The notes under the pieces are model-generated. The model did no database searches. It worked only from the letters and a program-made list of their open reading frames with translations, and had not been told where the DNA came from. DNA of 64,000 bases. It comes from a virus. The DNA lies in IMG/VR virus record IMGVR_UViG_3300034062_004332, positions 1-64,000 of that record; one strand, 5' to 3'. A program made the position numbers and the translations under genes. Below, in pieces: positions 1 to 6,199 of the stretch (position 1 is the first letter of the stretch; the number at the start of each line of letters is the position of its first letter).

Positions 1-10
1 ATCATCTTTC

Positions 11-343
11 TTACCAGGGGTAGATCTTAAAGTTCTTAAGCACTGGGCCGTCGCCATCTAGAAGTACATAGTCGTAGTTGAATTCAAGTGCGTGCGCAAG
101 GATTGGAAAGATCCATGCAGGTGGATCAATCTCGTGCAGATCATCTAGGTTCTCAGGGACAAAGTAGATACAACCAAAGCCGCCCTTACCTTCATAGATA
201 GGGCCGAACTTCTCATCTCTAAGTGCTTCCTCGCTGGGAGCGTGGGCAGTAGATAAGTGCATGGCGCGAACCGTGCATGTAGGTTCGGTGAAGTCGATCG
301 GTGTATTCATTGGAGGGTTGGGGTCGATTTCAAACAGTGCCAT
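11..343 (-). CDS. Small early protein, DUF5983-like
   Basis: This 110-residue protein is the most downstream gene of the leftward early-type run. The segment MHLSTAHAPSEEAL in the first third and the ending YDYVLLDGDGP...YPW match my memory of DUF5983, a small family of plasmids and phages (STaH near the start, a D-x-DG motif and a terminal aromatic-Trp). No biochemical role is known to me. Its ATG follows an A/C-rich leader without a Shine-Dalgarno sequence, and its start lies inside the end of the upstream gene. The family call is from motif recall only. Confidence 0.7.
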   Translation of the reverse strand: MALFEIDPNPPMNTPIDFTEPTCTVRAMHLSTAHAPSEEALRDEKFGPIYEGKGGFGCIYFVPENLDDLHEIDPPAWIFPILAHALEFNYDYVLLDGDGPVLKNFKIYPW

Positions 344-530
344 TGTGTTTGGATTCTGTAGCTAAGTAGGACGCACGTTTGGCCTGCGCAAGGGCGAGCC
401 TCGTAGTAGCATACACCTCCTGCCAGCGTTCGTGTTGGCTGGTGTGACACAGAGTATAAATACGTTCTTTATCGTCAAGCATACGCTTGCTGTTGCACTT
501 AGCGATGTTGAGCCAATCGGATGCGTTCAT
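330..530 (-). CDS. Hypothetical small protein
   Basis: A 66-residue basic, alpha-helical-looking protein with no recognised domain. I chose the ATG two bases after the stop of the upstream membrane-protein gene rather than the TTG six bases further up, because the neighbours in this run are packed stop-to-start. Its 3' end overlaps the start of the next leftward gene by 14 bases, which indicates one transcript. The protein resembles in size and layout the 65-residue product about 1.5 kb upstream (both have a short W-containing N-terminus followed by Cys and Arg-rich helices), but I cannot claim homology. Confidence 0.6.
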   Translation of the reverse strand: MNASDWLNIAKCNSKRMLDDKERIYTLCHTSQHERWQEVYATTRLALAQAKRASYLATESKHNGTV

Positions 531-532
531 GT

Positions 533-670
533 TCAAGACTTAGTGATTTGACCGATGATGAGGAGGAGAAAACCTAAAGCAAATGCAGGGATGTTGAAGG
601 TTACGAGGGAAGCTGCAATGATTGCCACACCGATAAGGCGAAGCATACGGTTGTTGTTAGGTTGTGACAT
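533..670 (-). CDS. Small membrane protein, two hydrophobic segments
   Basis: A 45-residue ORF, too short for most gene callers. After a polar N-terminus (MSQPNNNR) it has two hydrophobic stretches, LIGVAIIAASLVTF and ALGFLLLIIG, separated by a proline turn, so it should form a helical hairpin in the membrane. Its ATG overlaps the stop of the upstream gene in a TAATG junction and the next gene starts two bases after its stop, so translation is probably coupled. The role is unknown; small membrane proteins in early operons often interfere with host functions, but nothing here shows that. Confidence 0.6.
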   Translation of the reverse strand: MSQPNNNRMLRLIGVAIIAASLVTFNIPAFALGFLLLIIGQITKS

Positions 671-843
671 TAGTTGTTGCTCCAGTTTTTGCAAGCGCGG
701 TGGCTGATGTAGTATTTGGCGTCAGGGTCGCCCAGTGTGTATTCTGAGCGAAGGAAGTTAGCTTCACTGCGCGTTTTACATTCGTCAACAGTTTCGAGTT
801 GACGACCTTGGCGGCGTTGGATGTAGAGCATGGTTGTGTGCAT
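670..843 (-). CDS. Hypothetical small protein (57 aa)
   Basis: An unlisted short ORF of 57 residues starting MHTTMLYIQRRQG and ending KNWSNN. It contains two Cys residues and a GDPDAKYYI segment but no domain that I know. The leader just before the ATG reads ACACATTCACATCACACA, nearly the same as leaders of two other genes in this run, which supports the start. A CCCGC-UUCG-CGGG hairpin lies between it and the upstream gene. Its stop overlaps the next start by one base. Confidence 0.6.
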   Translation of the reverse strand: MHTTMLYIQRRQGRQLETVDECKTRSEANFLRSEYTLGDPDAKYYISHRACKNWSNN

Positions 844-880
844 TGTGTGATGTGAATGTGTGCTAGGTTGTTGTGTGTTT

Positions 881-899
881 GGCGCCCCGCGAAGCGGGA
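881..899 (-). repeat. UUCG hairpin, copy 1
   Basis: On the bottom strand this reads CCCGC-TTCG-CGGGG followed by GCGCC, an extra-stable UUCG tetraloop hairpin sitting just after a stop codon. Three more copies lie near 1424, 2395 and 3522. No T-run follows, so it is more likely an mRNA stabiliser or processing site than a terminator. Confidence 0.75.
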
Positions 900-1130
900 C
901 TAATCACACTCATCGAGGAACCATTCTGCATCCTTTAGATACAAGTCAAGTTCCTTAAGATCCACAGGTAAGGGAAGATCCTCGCCGAACTGTATGGATG
1001 CCCAGCAATACGCTGGCCCATACTCTATGGGATCACGGAAGGTTGCATAACTTACGATGTTGATGTCTTCGACTATTGCGTAGACAATCAAGCTATCGTT
1101 TTCGATTACGATGTTTTCGACAGTGTGCAT
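900..1130 (-). CDS. Hypothetical acidic protein
   Basis: A 76-residue acidic protein with an N-terminal beta-rich half (ENIVIENDSLIVYAIVEDI) and an acidic C-terminus ending in LDECD. No family recognised. The start is the ATG preceded at seven bases by a strong AGGAGG on the bottom strand, one of the few clear Shine-Dalgarno sites in this run. The stop of the upstream gene overlaps this ATG (ATGTGATG region), so the two are translationally coupled. Confidence 0.65.
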   Translation of the reverse strand: MHTVENIVIENDSLIVYAIVEDINIVSYATFRDPIEYGPAYCWASIQFGEDLPLPVDLKELDLYLKDAEWFLDECD

Positions 1131-1354
1131 CACATGTCCTCCTGTTTGTTGATGAAGTGTTCGTGAATGTGTTTGATCTGTTGATACATCAAAGGATAAG
1201 TAACTGCCACGTACTCACATAGATTAACCATAGCATCTATGTGTCTACGTTCCCAGCAGTCAGACATAGCTGCTGTTGCTTGATACTTGAGTGTCTCGAT
1301 TAAGAGGTGCGGTTGGAATAGATCCAGTGTCGCCGTGGTTAGTTCGGAGTTCAT
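1130..1354 (-). CDS. Hypothetical small protein, start uncertain
   Basis: A 74-residue mostly helical protein (MNSELTTATLDLF...). The frame is open to a TTG 45 bases upstream, but that TTG lies inside the AACTAAC/ACATT leader element that precedes other genes of this run without being coding, so I prefer the ATG. It holds a CEYVAVTYPLMYQQ segment and two His-rich positions near the C-terminus, and no domain is recognised. Its last codons contain the AGGAGG that serves the next gene. Confidence 0.55.
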   Translation of the reverse strand: MNSELTTATLDLFQPHLLIETLKYQATAAMSDCWERRHIDAMVNLCEYVAVTYPLMYQQIKHIHEHFINKQEDM

Positions 1355-1423
1355 AAGATGTGCAGGTTGGTGTGTTCGTAAGTGTTCGTAAATGTGCAAC
1401 TGAGTTAGTTACATGTGTAAGTT

Positions 1424-1440
1424 GCGCCCCGCGAAGCGGG
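1424..1440 (-). repeat. UUCG hairpin, copy 2
   Basis: Same bottom-strand hairpin as copy 1, CCCGC-TTCG-CGGGG plus GCGC, placed directly after the stop of the gene to its right. The stem and loop are identical to copy 1, while the sequence after GCGC diverges at once, so the hairpin itself is what is conserved. Confidence 0.75.
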
Positions 1441-1441
1441 A

Positions 1442-1807
1442 TCATTCTTCATCCTCCCATTCCCAGAATCCGAAACAAGCACCATCCCCTTCCGATGATC
1501 CAAACGTGCAACCTTCCGGTGCAACATCACTGAGCAGATCGAACAGTTGATCTAGTGCAATCGTGAGCGTTTCGTGTGTGTTGTATGGAATGTCTGCGAA
1601 TGGTTCAGACCACTCACCGTTACACGCTTTAACTACATCGGGTGTTGATTGTAAGTGTTTGAATGTTCTAGTGTTCCATGATTCAGGATCGCTAAAGAGT
1701 AGTTCTTGTTCGTCTTCTAGGACAGCCATAAAAGCTTGCACAAGATCTTGTGTGCGGAGTGTAGCGTTAGACAGAATTGTGTTCTTGTAAGTGTTGGGGA
1801 GTCGCAT
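1442..1807 (-). CDS. Conserved hypothetical phage protein
   Basis: A 121-residue acidic protein. Its C-terminal segment EGCTFGSSEGDGACFGFWEWE is of a type I recall in small uncharacterised phage early proteins, but I know no function. A helical N-terminal half (NTYKNTILSNATLRTQDLVQAFMAVLEDEQ) precedes it. The ATG abuts an AACTAACC box, which also contains the stop codon of the upstream gene, so there is no room for a Shine-Dalgarno site. Confidence 0.7.
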   Translation of the reverse strand: MRLPNTYKNTILSNATLRTQDLVQAFMAVLEDEQELLFSDPESWNTRTFKHLQSTPDVVKACNGEWSEPFADIPYNTHETLTIALDQLFDLLSDVAPEGCTFGSSEGDGACFGFWEWEDEE

Positions 1808-1809
1808 GG

Positions 1810-2007
1810 TTAGTTACCTTTGGTGGATTGGATGTGGGCAGCATAAGCTAAGTCGGTCGCTAGCCTTTGTGATTCACGTTCTCTTAGATAGAGTTCTACG
1901 TTTTCCCTAGTCGGGATGTTGCACGCCAGCGTGGTTAAATCCTGCGCACGTTGACAAGCGCACAATGCAACATTCATCCATTGTGCGCGGGTCATTCTGT
2001 TAGTCAT
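1810..2007 (-). CDS. Hypothetical small protein (65 aa)
   Basis: Short helical protein with WMNVALCACQRAQDL near the start and a basic middle (LRERESQRLATDL). No domain recognised. It overlaps the stop of the upstream gene by four bases (ATGA type), and its own TAA lies in the AACTAACC box that leads into the next gene. Reading frame, spacing and direction fit the operon. Confidence 0.6.
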   Translation of the reverse strand: MTNRMTRAQWMNVALCACQRAQDLTTLACNIPTRENVELYLRERESQRLATDLAYAAHIQSTKGN

Positions 2008-2357
2008 TGTTCGCCCCGGTAGAACAGTTGACGCGAGCCACGTTCAATCTCCCAATCAGTTTCACCCTCAGCATGTGCGTACCAAGTGTGATTCTTCTGG
2101 TAGATACCTGCGCCACAGTATGTATGCAGGAGTGCATTAAGACGTGATTTAGTTGTAGGTGTTTGCCATGAGCAATCGCTGATGTCAAGTTCATCGGGTG
2201 TGATGATTGCAATGGTTGAACCATGCAACCTTACATAAATCCTGTCGATCGTAGTTTCACCGTGAGGGAAACTAACTACTTGGACTTCTGTATTATCGAG
2301 ACGCCAATCGCGGCGCTCGTTGATTGCTGCGATCATTTGCTGTTCGATCTTACGCAT
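2004..2357 (-). CDS. Conserved hypothetical phage protein
   Basis: A 117-residue protein with the segment SWQTPTTKSRLNALLHTYCGAG, which I recall from short proteins of marine T7-like and other aquatic phages, preceded by a beta-rich part containing VRLHGSTIAIITPDELDI. Function unknown. The leader has no Shine-Dalgarno; a UUCG-type hairpin copy with a different loop lies 40 bases upstream of the ATG. The ORF overlaps the next gene by four bases. Confidence 0.7.
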   Translation of the reverse strand: MRKIEQQMIAAINERRDWRLDNTEVQVVSFPHGETTIDRIYVRLHGSTIAIITPDELDISDCSWQTPTTKSRLNALLHTYCGAGIYQKNHTWYAHAEGETDWEIERGSRQLFYRGEQ

Positions 2358-2394
2358 TGATCTAGATGGTGATTGTGTTGGTATTGTATGAAGG

Positions 2395-2412
2395 GCGCCC
2401 CGCGTTAGCGGG
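2395..2412 (-). repeat. Hairpin copy 3, loop variant
   Basis: Bottom strand CCCGC-TAAC-GCGGGG then GCGCC: the stem of copies 1 and 2 is kept although the loop has changed from TTCG to TAAC. Retention of pairing with a changed loop supports an RNA-level role. Confidence 0.65.
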
Positions 2413-2428
2413 ACTAGGTTAGTTAAAG

Positions 2429-2734
2429 TCAGGAATAGTAGCGTCCCATGATTACTTCATCGCCTGATGTATCGGCCCACTTGATAAGTACACCGCTGAA
2501 GTAACTGTCGCCGTGGTATCCATCCCATCCTTTAAGATCGCCAGTGGATTCATTCTCCACACGCATAAAGTCACCCATTGAATACCACCAGCCGTGGTAT
2601 TTAACGAACGACCCATCACGGAACTCGTCATCCGTGAGGAAGTCAAACTGTGAGCGCACAGCTTGGTTGTTGAACAACACAAAACCCGGTACAGTCTGCC
2701 GTGGCTTGTTGTTAGTCTTGATCGTTAGGGTCAC
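2429..2734 (-). CDS. Hypothetical protein, GTG start
   Basis: The frame is open further upstream, but a perfect AGGAGG lies nine bases before the GTG chosen here, giving a 101-residue protein beginning MTLTIKTNNKPRQ. It is rich in Gly, Trp and Tyr (KYHGWWYSMGDF, GWDGYHGDSYFSG), a composition seen in small beta-structured domains; no family recognised. The region upstream of the start holds two hairpins. Confidence 0.65.
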   Translation of the reverse strand: MTLTIKTNNKPRQTVPGFVLFNNQAVRSQFDFLTDDEFRDGSFVKYHGWWYSMGDFMRVENESTGDLKGWDGYHGDSYFSGVLIKWADTSGDEVIMGRYYS

Positions 2735-2771
2735 TGTGACAATCCTCCTGTGAGTGATAATGTGACATGAA

Positions 2772-2823
2772 AGCCCCACACTATACAGTGTGAGGCAATA
2801 GCTGGGCCAGGGCTTACACCTGG
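2772..2823 (-). terminator. Tandem hairpins between early genes
   Basis: On the bottom strand two stem-loops follow the stop of the gene to the right: GGCCAGG/CCTGGCC closing over GTGTAAG, then GCCTCACACT/AGTGTGGGGC with a short TTTC tail. The second could act as a weak intrinsic terminator or attenuator within the run; the T-tract is poor. Confidence 0.5.
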
Positions 2824-2840
2824 CCACCCGTTTGTACGGA

Positions 2841-3050
2841 TCAGCTTAAAACATGAACGTAGTCGATACTTTTAATGCACCAACCTGTTGCGCAGGTTAT
2901 CTCCTCTAGCAGATCATCTTCATCATCTGCATCCCAAATCTGGCCGATTGTTTCCTCAGTGACTTCCTGCTGATAATCAGGATCTATGTCACCCCAAGTA
3001 GGATCGTCAGACGAAAAGTCAAACTCAATGTCGATAACTTGAAACTTCAT
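2841..3050 (-). CDS. Hypothetical very acidic protein
   Basis: A 69-residue protein with strongly acidic centre (DIDPDYQQEVTEETIGQIWD followed by DADDEDDLLEEI) and a C-terminal part with two Cys residues (TCATGWCIKSIDY). The net charge is strongly negative, as in DNA-mimic or protein-binding phage inhibitors, but that is only composition. The ATG is preceded by an AACTAACAGCC version of the leader box. Confidence 0.65.
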   Translation of the reverse strand: MKFQVIDIEFDFSSDDPTWGDIDPDYQQEVTEETIGQIWDADDEDDLLEEITCATGWCIKSIDYVHVLS

Positions 3051-3068
3051 GGCTGTTAGTTAGTGGTG

Positions 3069-3239
3069 TTACTTAAGGTTGAAGCTAGTAGACTTTAGGT
3101 CAGATTCTGTGAATACATCAAAGTAACCATTCGGATAACGTTCGGAATAGTTATCCATGCAATCATTGGCATCATCCTCGTTATGGTAAATGTCAAGGAT
3201 TTGTGAATCGTATTCAGTTAGTTTGACAACGTAGAACAT
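3069..3239 (-). CDS. Hypothetical small acidic protein (56 aa)
   Basis: Unlisted ORF of 56 residues: MFYVVKLTEYDSQILDIYHN, then an acidic stretch EDDANDCMDN and the ending TSFNLK. The predicted beta-alpha-beta pattern resembles tiny early phage proteins of unknown role. It fills an otherwise empty 200-base gap, keeps the operon direction, and its ATG is preceded by an AACTAACCCAACT leader, as for the genes at 3490, 4124 and 4801. Confidence 0.6.
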   Translation of the reverse strand: MFYVVKLTEYDSQILDIYHNEDDANDCMDNYSERYPNGYFDVFTESDLKSTSFNLK

Positions 3240-3259
3240 GACAATGAAGTTGGGTTAGT

Positions 3260-3490
3260 TCAGTGCTCTTGCTTTAAGTTAGACAGTGGAACAAACTTGC
3301 TAGTTGCATAACACCAGACAGAATCCTTACCGATGTTCCCTGCTACTACATTTGCAGGGCCTCTATAAGATACAGGTCGATTACTCCTGTATCGTATAAA
3401 GTATGGATGCGTTTTACATACCCATTGCTCTGTTCGCAGCTGTTGCATGTTTCCACCACGATCCATGTAAATGAGAAAGTTTGTAGTCAT
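3260..3490 (-). CDS. Hypothetical basic protein
   Basis: A 76-residue protein with a basic centre (HPYFIRYRSNRPVSYRGPANVV) and two Cys residues. No domain recognised. Its start sits in the leader AACTAACCCAACTGCACATTCACA-ATG, the clearest instance of the two-box leader of this run. Its stop TGA directly enters the AACTAACCCA box of the next gene. Confidence 0.65.
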   Translation of the reverse strand: MTTNFLIYMDRGGNMQQLRTEQWVCKTHPYFIRYRSNRPVSYRGPANVVAGNIGKDSVWCYATSKFVPLSNLKQEH

Positions 3491-3521
3491 TGTGAATGTG
3501 CAGTTGGGTTAGTTAAGTGTG

Positions 3522-3541
3522 TGCGGCGCTCCGCGAAGCGG
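3522..3541 (-). repeat. UUCG hairpin, copy 4 with compensatory change
   Basis: Bottom strand TTCCGC-TTCG-CGGAGCGCC. Compared with copies 1 and 2 one C-G stem pair has become T-A on both sides (TCCGC/CGGA), a compensatory change that keeps the hairpin. It follows directly on the stop of the gene to its right. Confidence 0.7.
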
Positions 3542-3547
3542 AACCGA

Positions 3548-3814
3548 TCAATAATCAGGCGTGGCCAATGCAACGCGACGAGACAAACAAACACCTTCAA
3601 TAATGTCGCGTTTCAGTTGCTCCTCACGGATAAACTGTTGCGTCTGCTCTGTATCCTTGTCAACACTGTTAGACAATGCGCGGAGTGTCACCACGCTATT
3701 GGCCCACCAGCGTTGCAGTTGTTCATCCGTCAGCATACATACAAACGAATGGAATACATCCATCACAGTATTGATGGACTCTTGATTAACACGATTGCGG
3801 AAAGTGCGGTTCAT
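3548..3814 (-). CDS. Hypothetical helical protein
   Basis: The frame runs open into the next gene, but the ATG chosen here directly follows the leader ACATTCACATCACA shared with two other genes of the run and avoids a 160-base overlap. The 88-residue product is helical with a basic N-terminus (MNRTFRNRVNQ), a LTDEQLQRWWANSV segment and a basic C-terminus. No domain recognised. Confidence 0.65.
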   Translation of the reverse strand: MNRTFRNRVNQESINTVMDVFHSFVCMLTDEQLQRWWANSVVTLRALSNSVDKDTEQTQQFIREEQLKRDIIEGVCLSRRVALATPDY

Positions 3815-3863
3815 TGTGATGTGAATGTAGGGGGAAAATGATGATAGCGATTTGCTGATTGTG

Positions 3864-4124
3864 TCAGCGTAGATGACTGTAGCCTTTAACTTCATCGGCC
3901 CACATAGGGCTAGGGAGTTTAAGGAACTGCCGATACTCTTTGACCGTGCATTTAATACGCTCAGCATCATAAGCTTGCTGACGCCACATACCTGGCACAG
4001 CGTCACTGCCGTAGTATCCTTCATCCCACGCAGCTATAGCTTCCCCATCGGAGAAGAATACATAAACCCTGCGTGGGTTTCCATTGACATCGTTGGATGC
4101 ACAGTAGTGCTTAATTGTTGCCAT
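3864..4124 (-). CDS. Hypothetical small protein
   Basis: An 86-residue protein with a beta-rich first half (RRVYVFFSDGEAIAAWDEG) and a Tyr/Trp-rich second half. The start MATIKHYCASNDVNGNPRRV resembles the segment CKHYMATYDLNGKRNG of the 103-residue protein about 0.6 kb upstream (xHYxA-xDxNGxxR), which may mark a shared motif. Leader: AACTAACCCAAACTG, then ATG after 18 bases, no Shine-Dalgarno. Confidence 0.65.
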   Translation of the reverse strand: MATIKHYCASNDVNGNPRRVYVFFSDGEAIAAWDEGYYGSDAVPGMWRQQAYDAERIKCTVKEYRQFLKLPSPMWADEVKGYSHLR

Positions 4125-4157
4125 GATTAGTTTGATTCAGTTTGGGTTAGTTAAACG

Positions 4158-4403
4158 TCAGCGTTTGATCTGTGCCATCGGATAACGTTGGCGCACAATA
4201 GCTACAGCGTCATCACGATCGGATGCGCGGATGTAGTCATCCCACAAGCCATCTTCATCCTGCACATAATACAAAGGCGCACCACAACCAAAGTAAACAC
4301 CTCCACGGATGTATCCCCCTTGATTGATACGTTCCTTGCGGATGTACACCTTGCCGGTGTACTCCTTGCACAGTTGTGCAACTTCACTGGGCCACATGGT
4401 CAT
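4158..4403 (-). CDS. Hypothetical small protein downstream of RNA element
   Basis: An 81-residue protein (MTMWPSEVAQLCKEYTGKVY...) with a central YIRGGVYFGCGAPLYYVQDEDG and a C-terminal helix. I chose the ATG five residues after the TTG because GGGGAT lies at a proper distance in front of it. It is the first gene after copy 1 of the two-hairpin RNA element, so it is the likely target of any control by that element. No domain recognised. Confidence 0.65.
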   Translation of the reverse strand: MTMWPSEVAQLCKEYTGKVYIRKERINQGGYIRGGVYFGCGAPLYYVQDEDGLWDDYIRASDRDDAVAIVRQRYPMAQIKR

Positions 4404-4441
4404 AACAATCCCCGCCAATGTAGACGGGTGCTAACAACAAG

Positions 4442-4492
4442 TGAGGGTGAATCCCTCAGGGTGGGATACATAATCCCACCGGGAGAGAATCA
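4442..4492 (-). ncRNA. Two-hairpin leader RNA element, copy 1
   Basis: Read on the bottom strand: TGATTCTCTCCC, a hairpin GGTGGGA/TCCCACC, then CTGAGGGATTCACCCTCA as a second hairpin (TGAGGGA/TCACCCTCA). A second copy lies at 4945-4997 with the same flanks and second hairpin but a completely different first stem that still pairs. The element begins at the stop codon of the gene to its right and lies in the leader of the gene to its left. It matches no riboswitch that I know. Confidence 0.6.
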
Positions 4493-4801
4493 AACTAGAG
4501 CTGGCACATACAACTGATCGTTAAATGCTCCAAGCTGTCTAAACTTGTAGTACAGATTCTTATACGCTACACGTTCATCATTGATCTTAAATGTGTAGCG
4601 AAGTTGCCCACCGATAGTCTTACTTACTGTGCATGATAAGCACAACTCACCGTTACGCTTGCCATTAAGATCATACGTTGCCATGTAGTGCTTGCACACT
4701 CCAGGCAATCTATAATCAACAATTCCGTTGCGTTGTTCGTAATTTTCTAACGCAAGTTGCTCAGTCAACTTAACAGCGTTGAGATAATCGTTGCAGTTCA
4801 T
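4490..4801 (-). CDS. Hypothetical protein with Cys pair
   Basis: A 103-residue protein with basic, Tyr-rich C-terminus (NLYYKFRQLGAFNDQLYV) and a CLSC motif near the centre following CKHYMATYDLNGKR. Two further Cys residues could complete a metal site, but spacing fits no family that I know. Its stop codon is the first triplet of RNA element copy 1. The leader contains AACTAACCCAG; no clear Shine-Dalgarno. Confidence 0.65.
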   Translation of the reverse strand: MNCNDYLNAVKLTEQLALENYEQRNGIVDYRLPGVCKHYMATYDLNGKRNGELCLSCTVSKTIGGQLRYTFKINDERVAYKNLYYKFRQLGAFNDQLYVPALV

Positions 4802-4831
4802 GAGATTAAGTTGCGCTGGGTTAGTTATAGA

Positions 4832-4912
4832 TCAGCGGGGAAGTTTGGCCGCTTGCTTACGCTGAAGGCCCGCAGCTTTACGTGCAATGGCTTCGATTTG
4901 CTTGGCAGTCAT
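4832..4912 (-). CDS. Tiny basic peptide (26 aa)
   Basis: ORF encoding MTAKQIEAIARKAAGLQRKQ plus AAKLPR, a short amphipathic, basic helix. It has AGGTGA six bases before the ATG and lies directly after copy 2 of the two-hairpin RNA element, so it could be a regulated peptide or a leader peptide. It is too short to judge by coding statistics; support is the ribosome site, position and direction. Confidence 0.4.
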   Translation of the reverse strand: MTAKQIEAIARKAAGLQRKQAAKLPR

Positions 4913-4944
4913 GATAAATCACCTGTTAATGCAAAGTGGATTTG

Positions 4945-4997
4945 TGAGGGTGAATCCCTCAGGCAAGATGTATGAAACATCCTGCGGGAGAGAATCA
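4945..4997 (-). ncRNA. Two-hairpin leader RNA element, copy 2
   Basis: Same architecture as copy 1: TGATTCTCTCCC, hairpin GCAGGATG/CATCTTGC (one mismatch), then the identical CTGAGGGATTCACCCTCA hairpin. The first stem shares almost no sequence with copy 1 although its position and pairing are kept. It precedes the tiny basic peptide gene. Confidence 0.6.
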
Positions 4998-5900
4998 TAC
5001 AGTGAGCCTCACTGTTACTTAACAACTAGACCAACGTGTTAGCGTCTTGCAAACATTATGGGGCGACACTTACATCTCATGGATGTAATGTTCCATGCCC
5101 TAGTTATCTGTGCGGGGCTACAGATGGCGTTGTACAGTAACAGTGAAGATCACTGTAGGCAGACTAGATACAGTTGGAAGGATAGCGTCAGGATCATTAT
5201 TGATCCTCACTAGATCTAAGTTTGATCCGGTCTGCTGACAGCGTACGTTTAATCAGGCCCCCCATAAAGAGTAAGCCTGACAGCATTTGTGAAACATAAT
5301 CAGCGCACAGATTAGATACAGATCACACAATAACCTAGGCTTAGTTACATTGTCTCGCCATCGTGAGACTACCGCTCAGTGGGGAACAATGCAGACCGGC
5401 GTGGTTACAATAACCAAACCAGTTAGCTATAGGTACAGTGTGACACTGTAACTAACCTGCACGCTGACAATGTAGATACATTGTGCCTGCAACTTAGGTA
5501 AGCTAAGAGTGTTTATCCAATACGTTAGAACGTAAGGCCTACTCAATTCGGCTACATTGTCCTAACTTACCTGTAGATTATGAGAGAATAATTGCGGCAG
5601 GTTTCGTACATCACCTCACGGCTTTCCTACTACGCGCACAACTATTCTGTTGTCAAGGTTCGTCAACCTTTCAACCCTTAAAGTCTGCCGCTCACGTTCA
5701 ACCAAACCGCGCGGCCTTTGCTTACTGATCGGCAGCCCGTATGGGTTGCTTACGTTCGGCGGCTCGCGTGGTGGGCCGTTCGGCCTGACGCAGACTTCTC
5801 AGGTTTTCAAGGTTCAACCGATCCCTGATGGATCAGTGAACCCATATTGGGGGTGGGGGTGCCCCCCATCAACGAACCTTGTGCCGGTCTCTCGATTGGC
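4998..5900. other. Hairpin-dense non-coding region
   Basis: No credible ORF of either strand. Inverted repeats follow one another every 30-70 bases: ACAGTGAG/CTCACTGT (5000), TACATC/GATGTA (5071), ATCTGT/ACAGAT (5106), ACAGTGA/TCACTGT (5139), AGGATCA/TGATCCT (5190), TACAGTGTGACACTGTA (5434), ACAATGTA/TACATTGT (5467), ACGTT/AACGT (5523), AAGGTT/AACCTT (5656) and GGTTCA/TGAACC (5812). Three are ACAGTG/CACTGT type, and TAGATACA recurs three times (near 5165, 5313 and 5472). It could be a replication origin, a long structured leader of the leftward operon, or a structured RNA. Confidence 0.65.
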
Positions 5901-5938
5901 ACACTCCACCGGGTCTGGGGCAAGGGCAGGGAAGGAAC

Positions 5939-6036
5939 TGCGCACACGCACACGCACCCGCGTATGTAACGCGCACACACGCACACATGCGGGCACACGC
6001 ACGCACACACGCACGCGCCCACGCGCACGCACGCGT
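5939..6036. repeat. Alternating CA/CG tract, Z-DNA-prone
   Basis: Almost 100 bases made nearly wholly of CACA, CGCA and CGCG steps on the top strand. Alternating purine-pyrimidine runs of this kind favour left-handed DNA under negative supercoiling. The apparent ORFs through it are low-complexity Arg/Thr or Val/Cys strings and are not genes. It directly joins the hairpin-rich region and ends two bases before the box TATAAATA (6038-6045). Confidence 0.85.
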
Positions 6037-6037
6037 T

Positions 6038-6045
6038 TATAAATA
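6038..6045 (+). promoter_or_regulatory. TATAAATA box
   Basis: Exact match to the octamer of T4-type late promoters, at the edge of the alternating CG/CA tract. No gene follows closely on the top strand and no sigma-gp55 system is visible here, so it may be chance or an easily melted site. Confidence 0.25.
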
Positions 6046-6152
6046 ACTCAGGCACCACCCCCATAGTGTGATACAACAGATACGTTGTTGTAGCTAACTC
6101 ACAAAGTATAAAGAATAGCTAACTGGTTTGTATAAGCTTATGCTTACGATTA

Positions 6153-6199
6153 CGATTGCACTCCGGTTGTTATAGCTCACCGCAATCGGCCTTTTTTTT
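6153..6199 (+). terminator. Intrinsic terminator, no upstream gene
   Basis: CGATTGC and GCAATCG close a 22-base loop, followed by GC and eight T residues. It ends a rightward transcript, yet no protein gene lies upstream on that strand for 6 kb. This suggests that the hairpin-rich region is itself transcribed rightward. Confidence 0.6.

Noticed and set aside
4998-5600. Degenerate tRNA cluster as explanation of the hairpin array
   Set aside because: I looked for T-arm (GGTTCRANTCC) and D-arm sequences with proper spacing on both strands and found none.
5650-6042. 130-codon rightward ORF through the hairpin and CA/CG region
   Set aside because: Its end is a string of Arg/Thr/His from the simple repeat and it spans several inverted repeats; no ribosome site and no protein-like composition.
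5807-6076. Two leftward Cys/Val-rich ORFs over the same tract
   Set aside because: Pure product of the alternating repeat (VCVCV, RVRVC); not protein-like.
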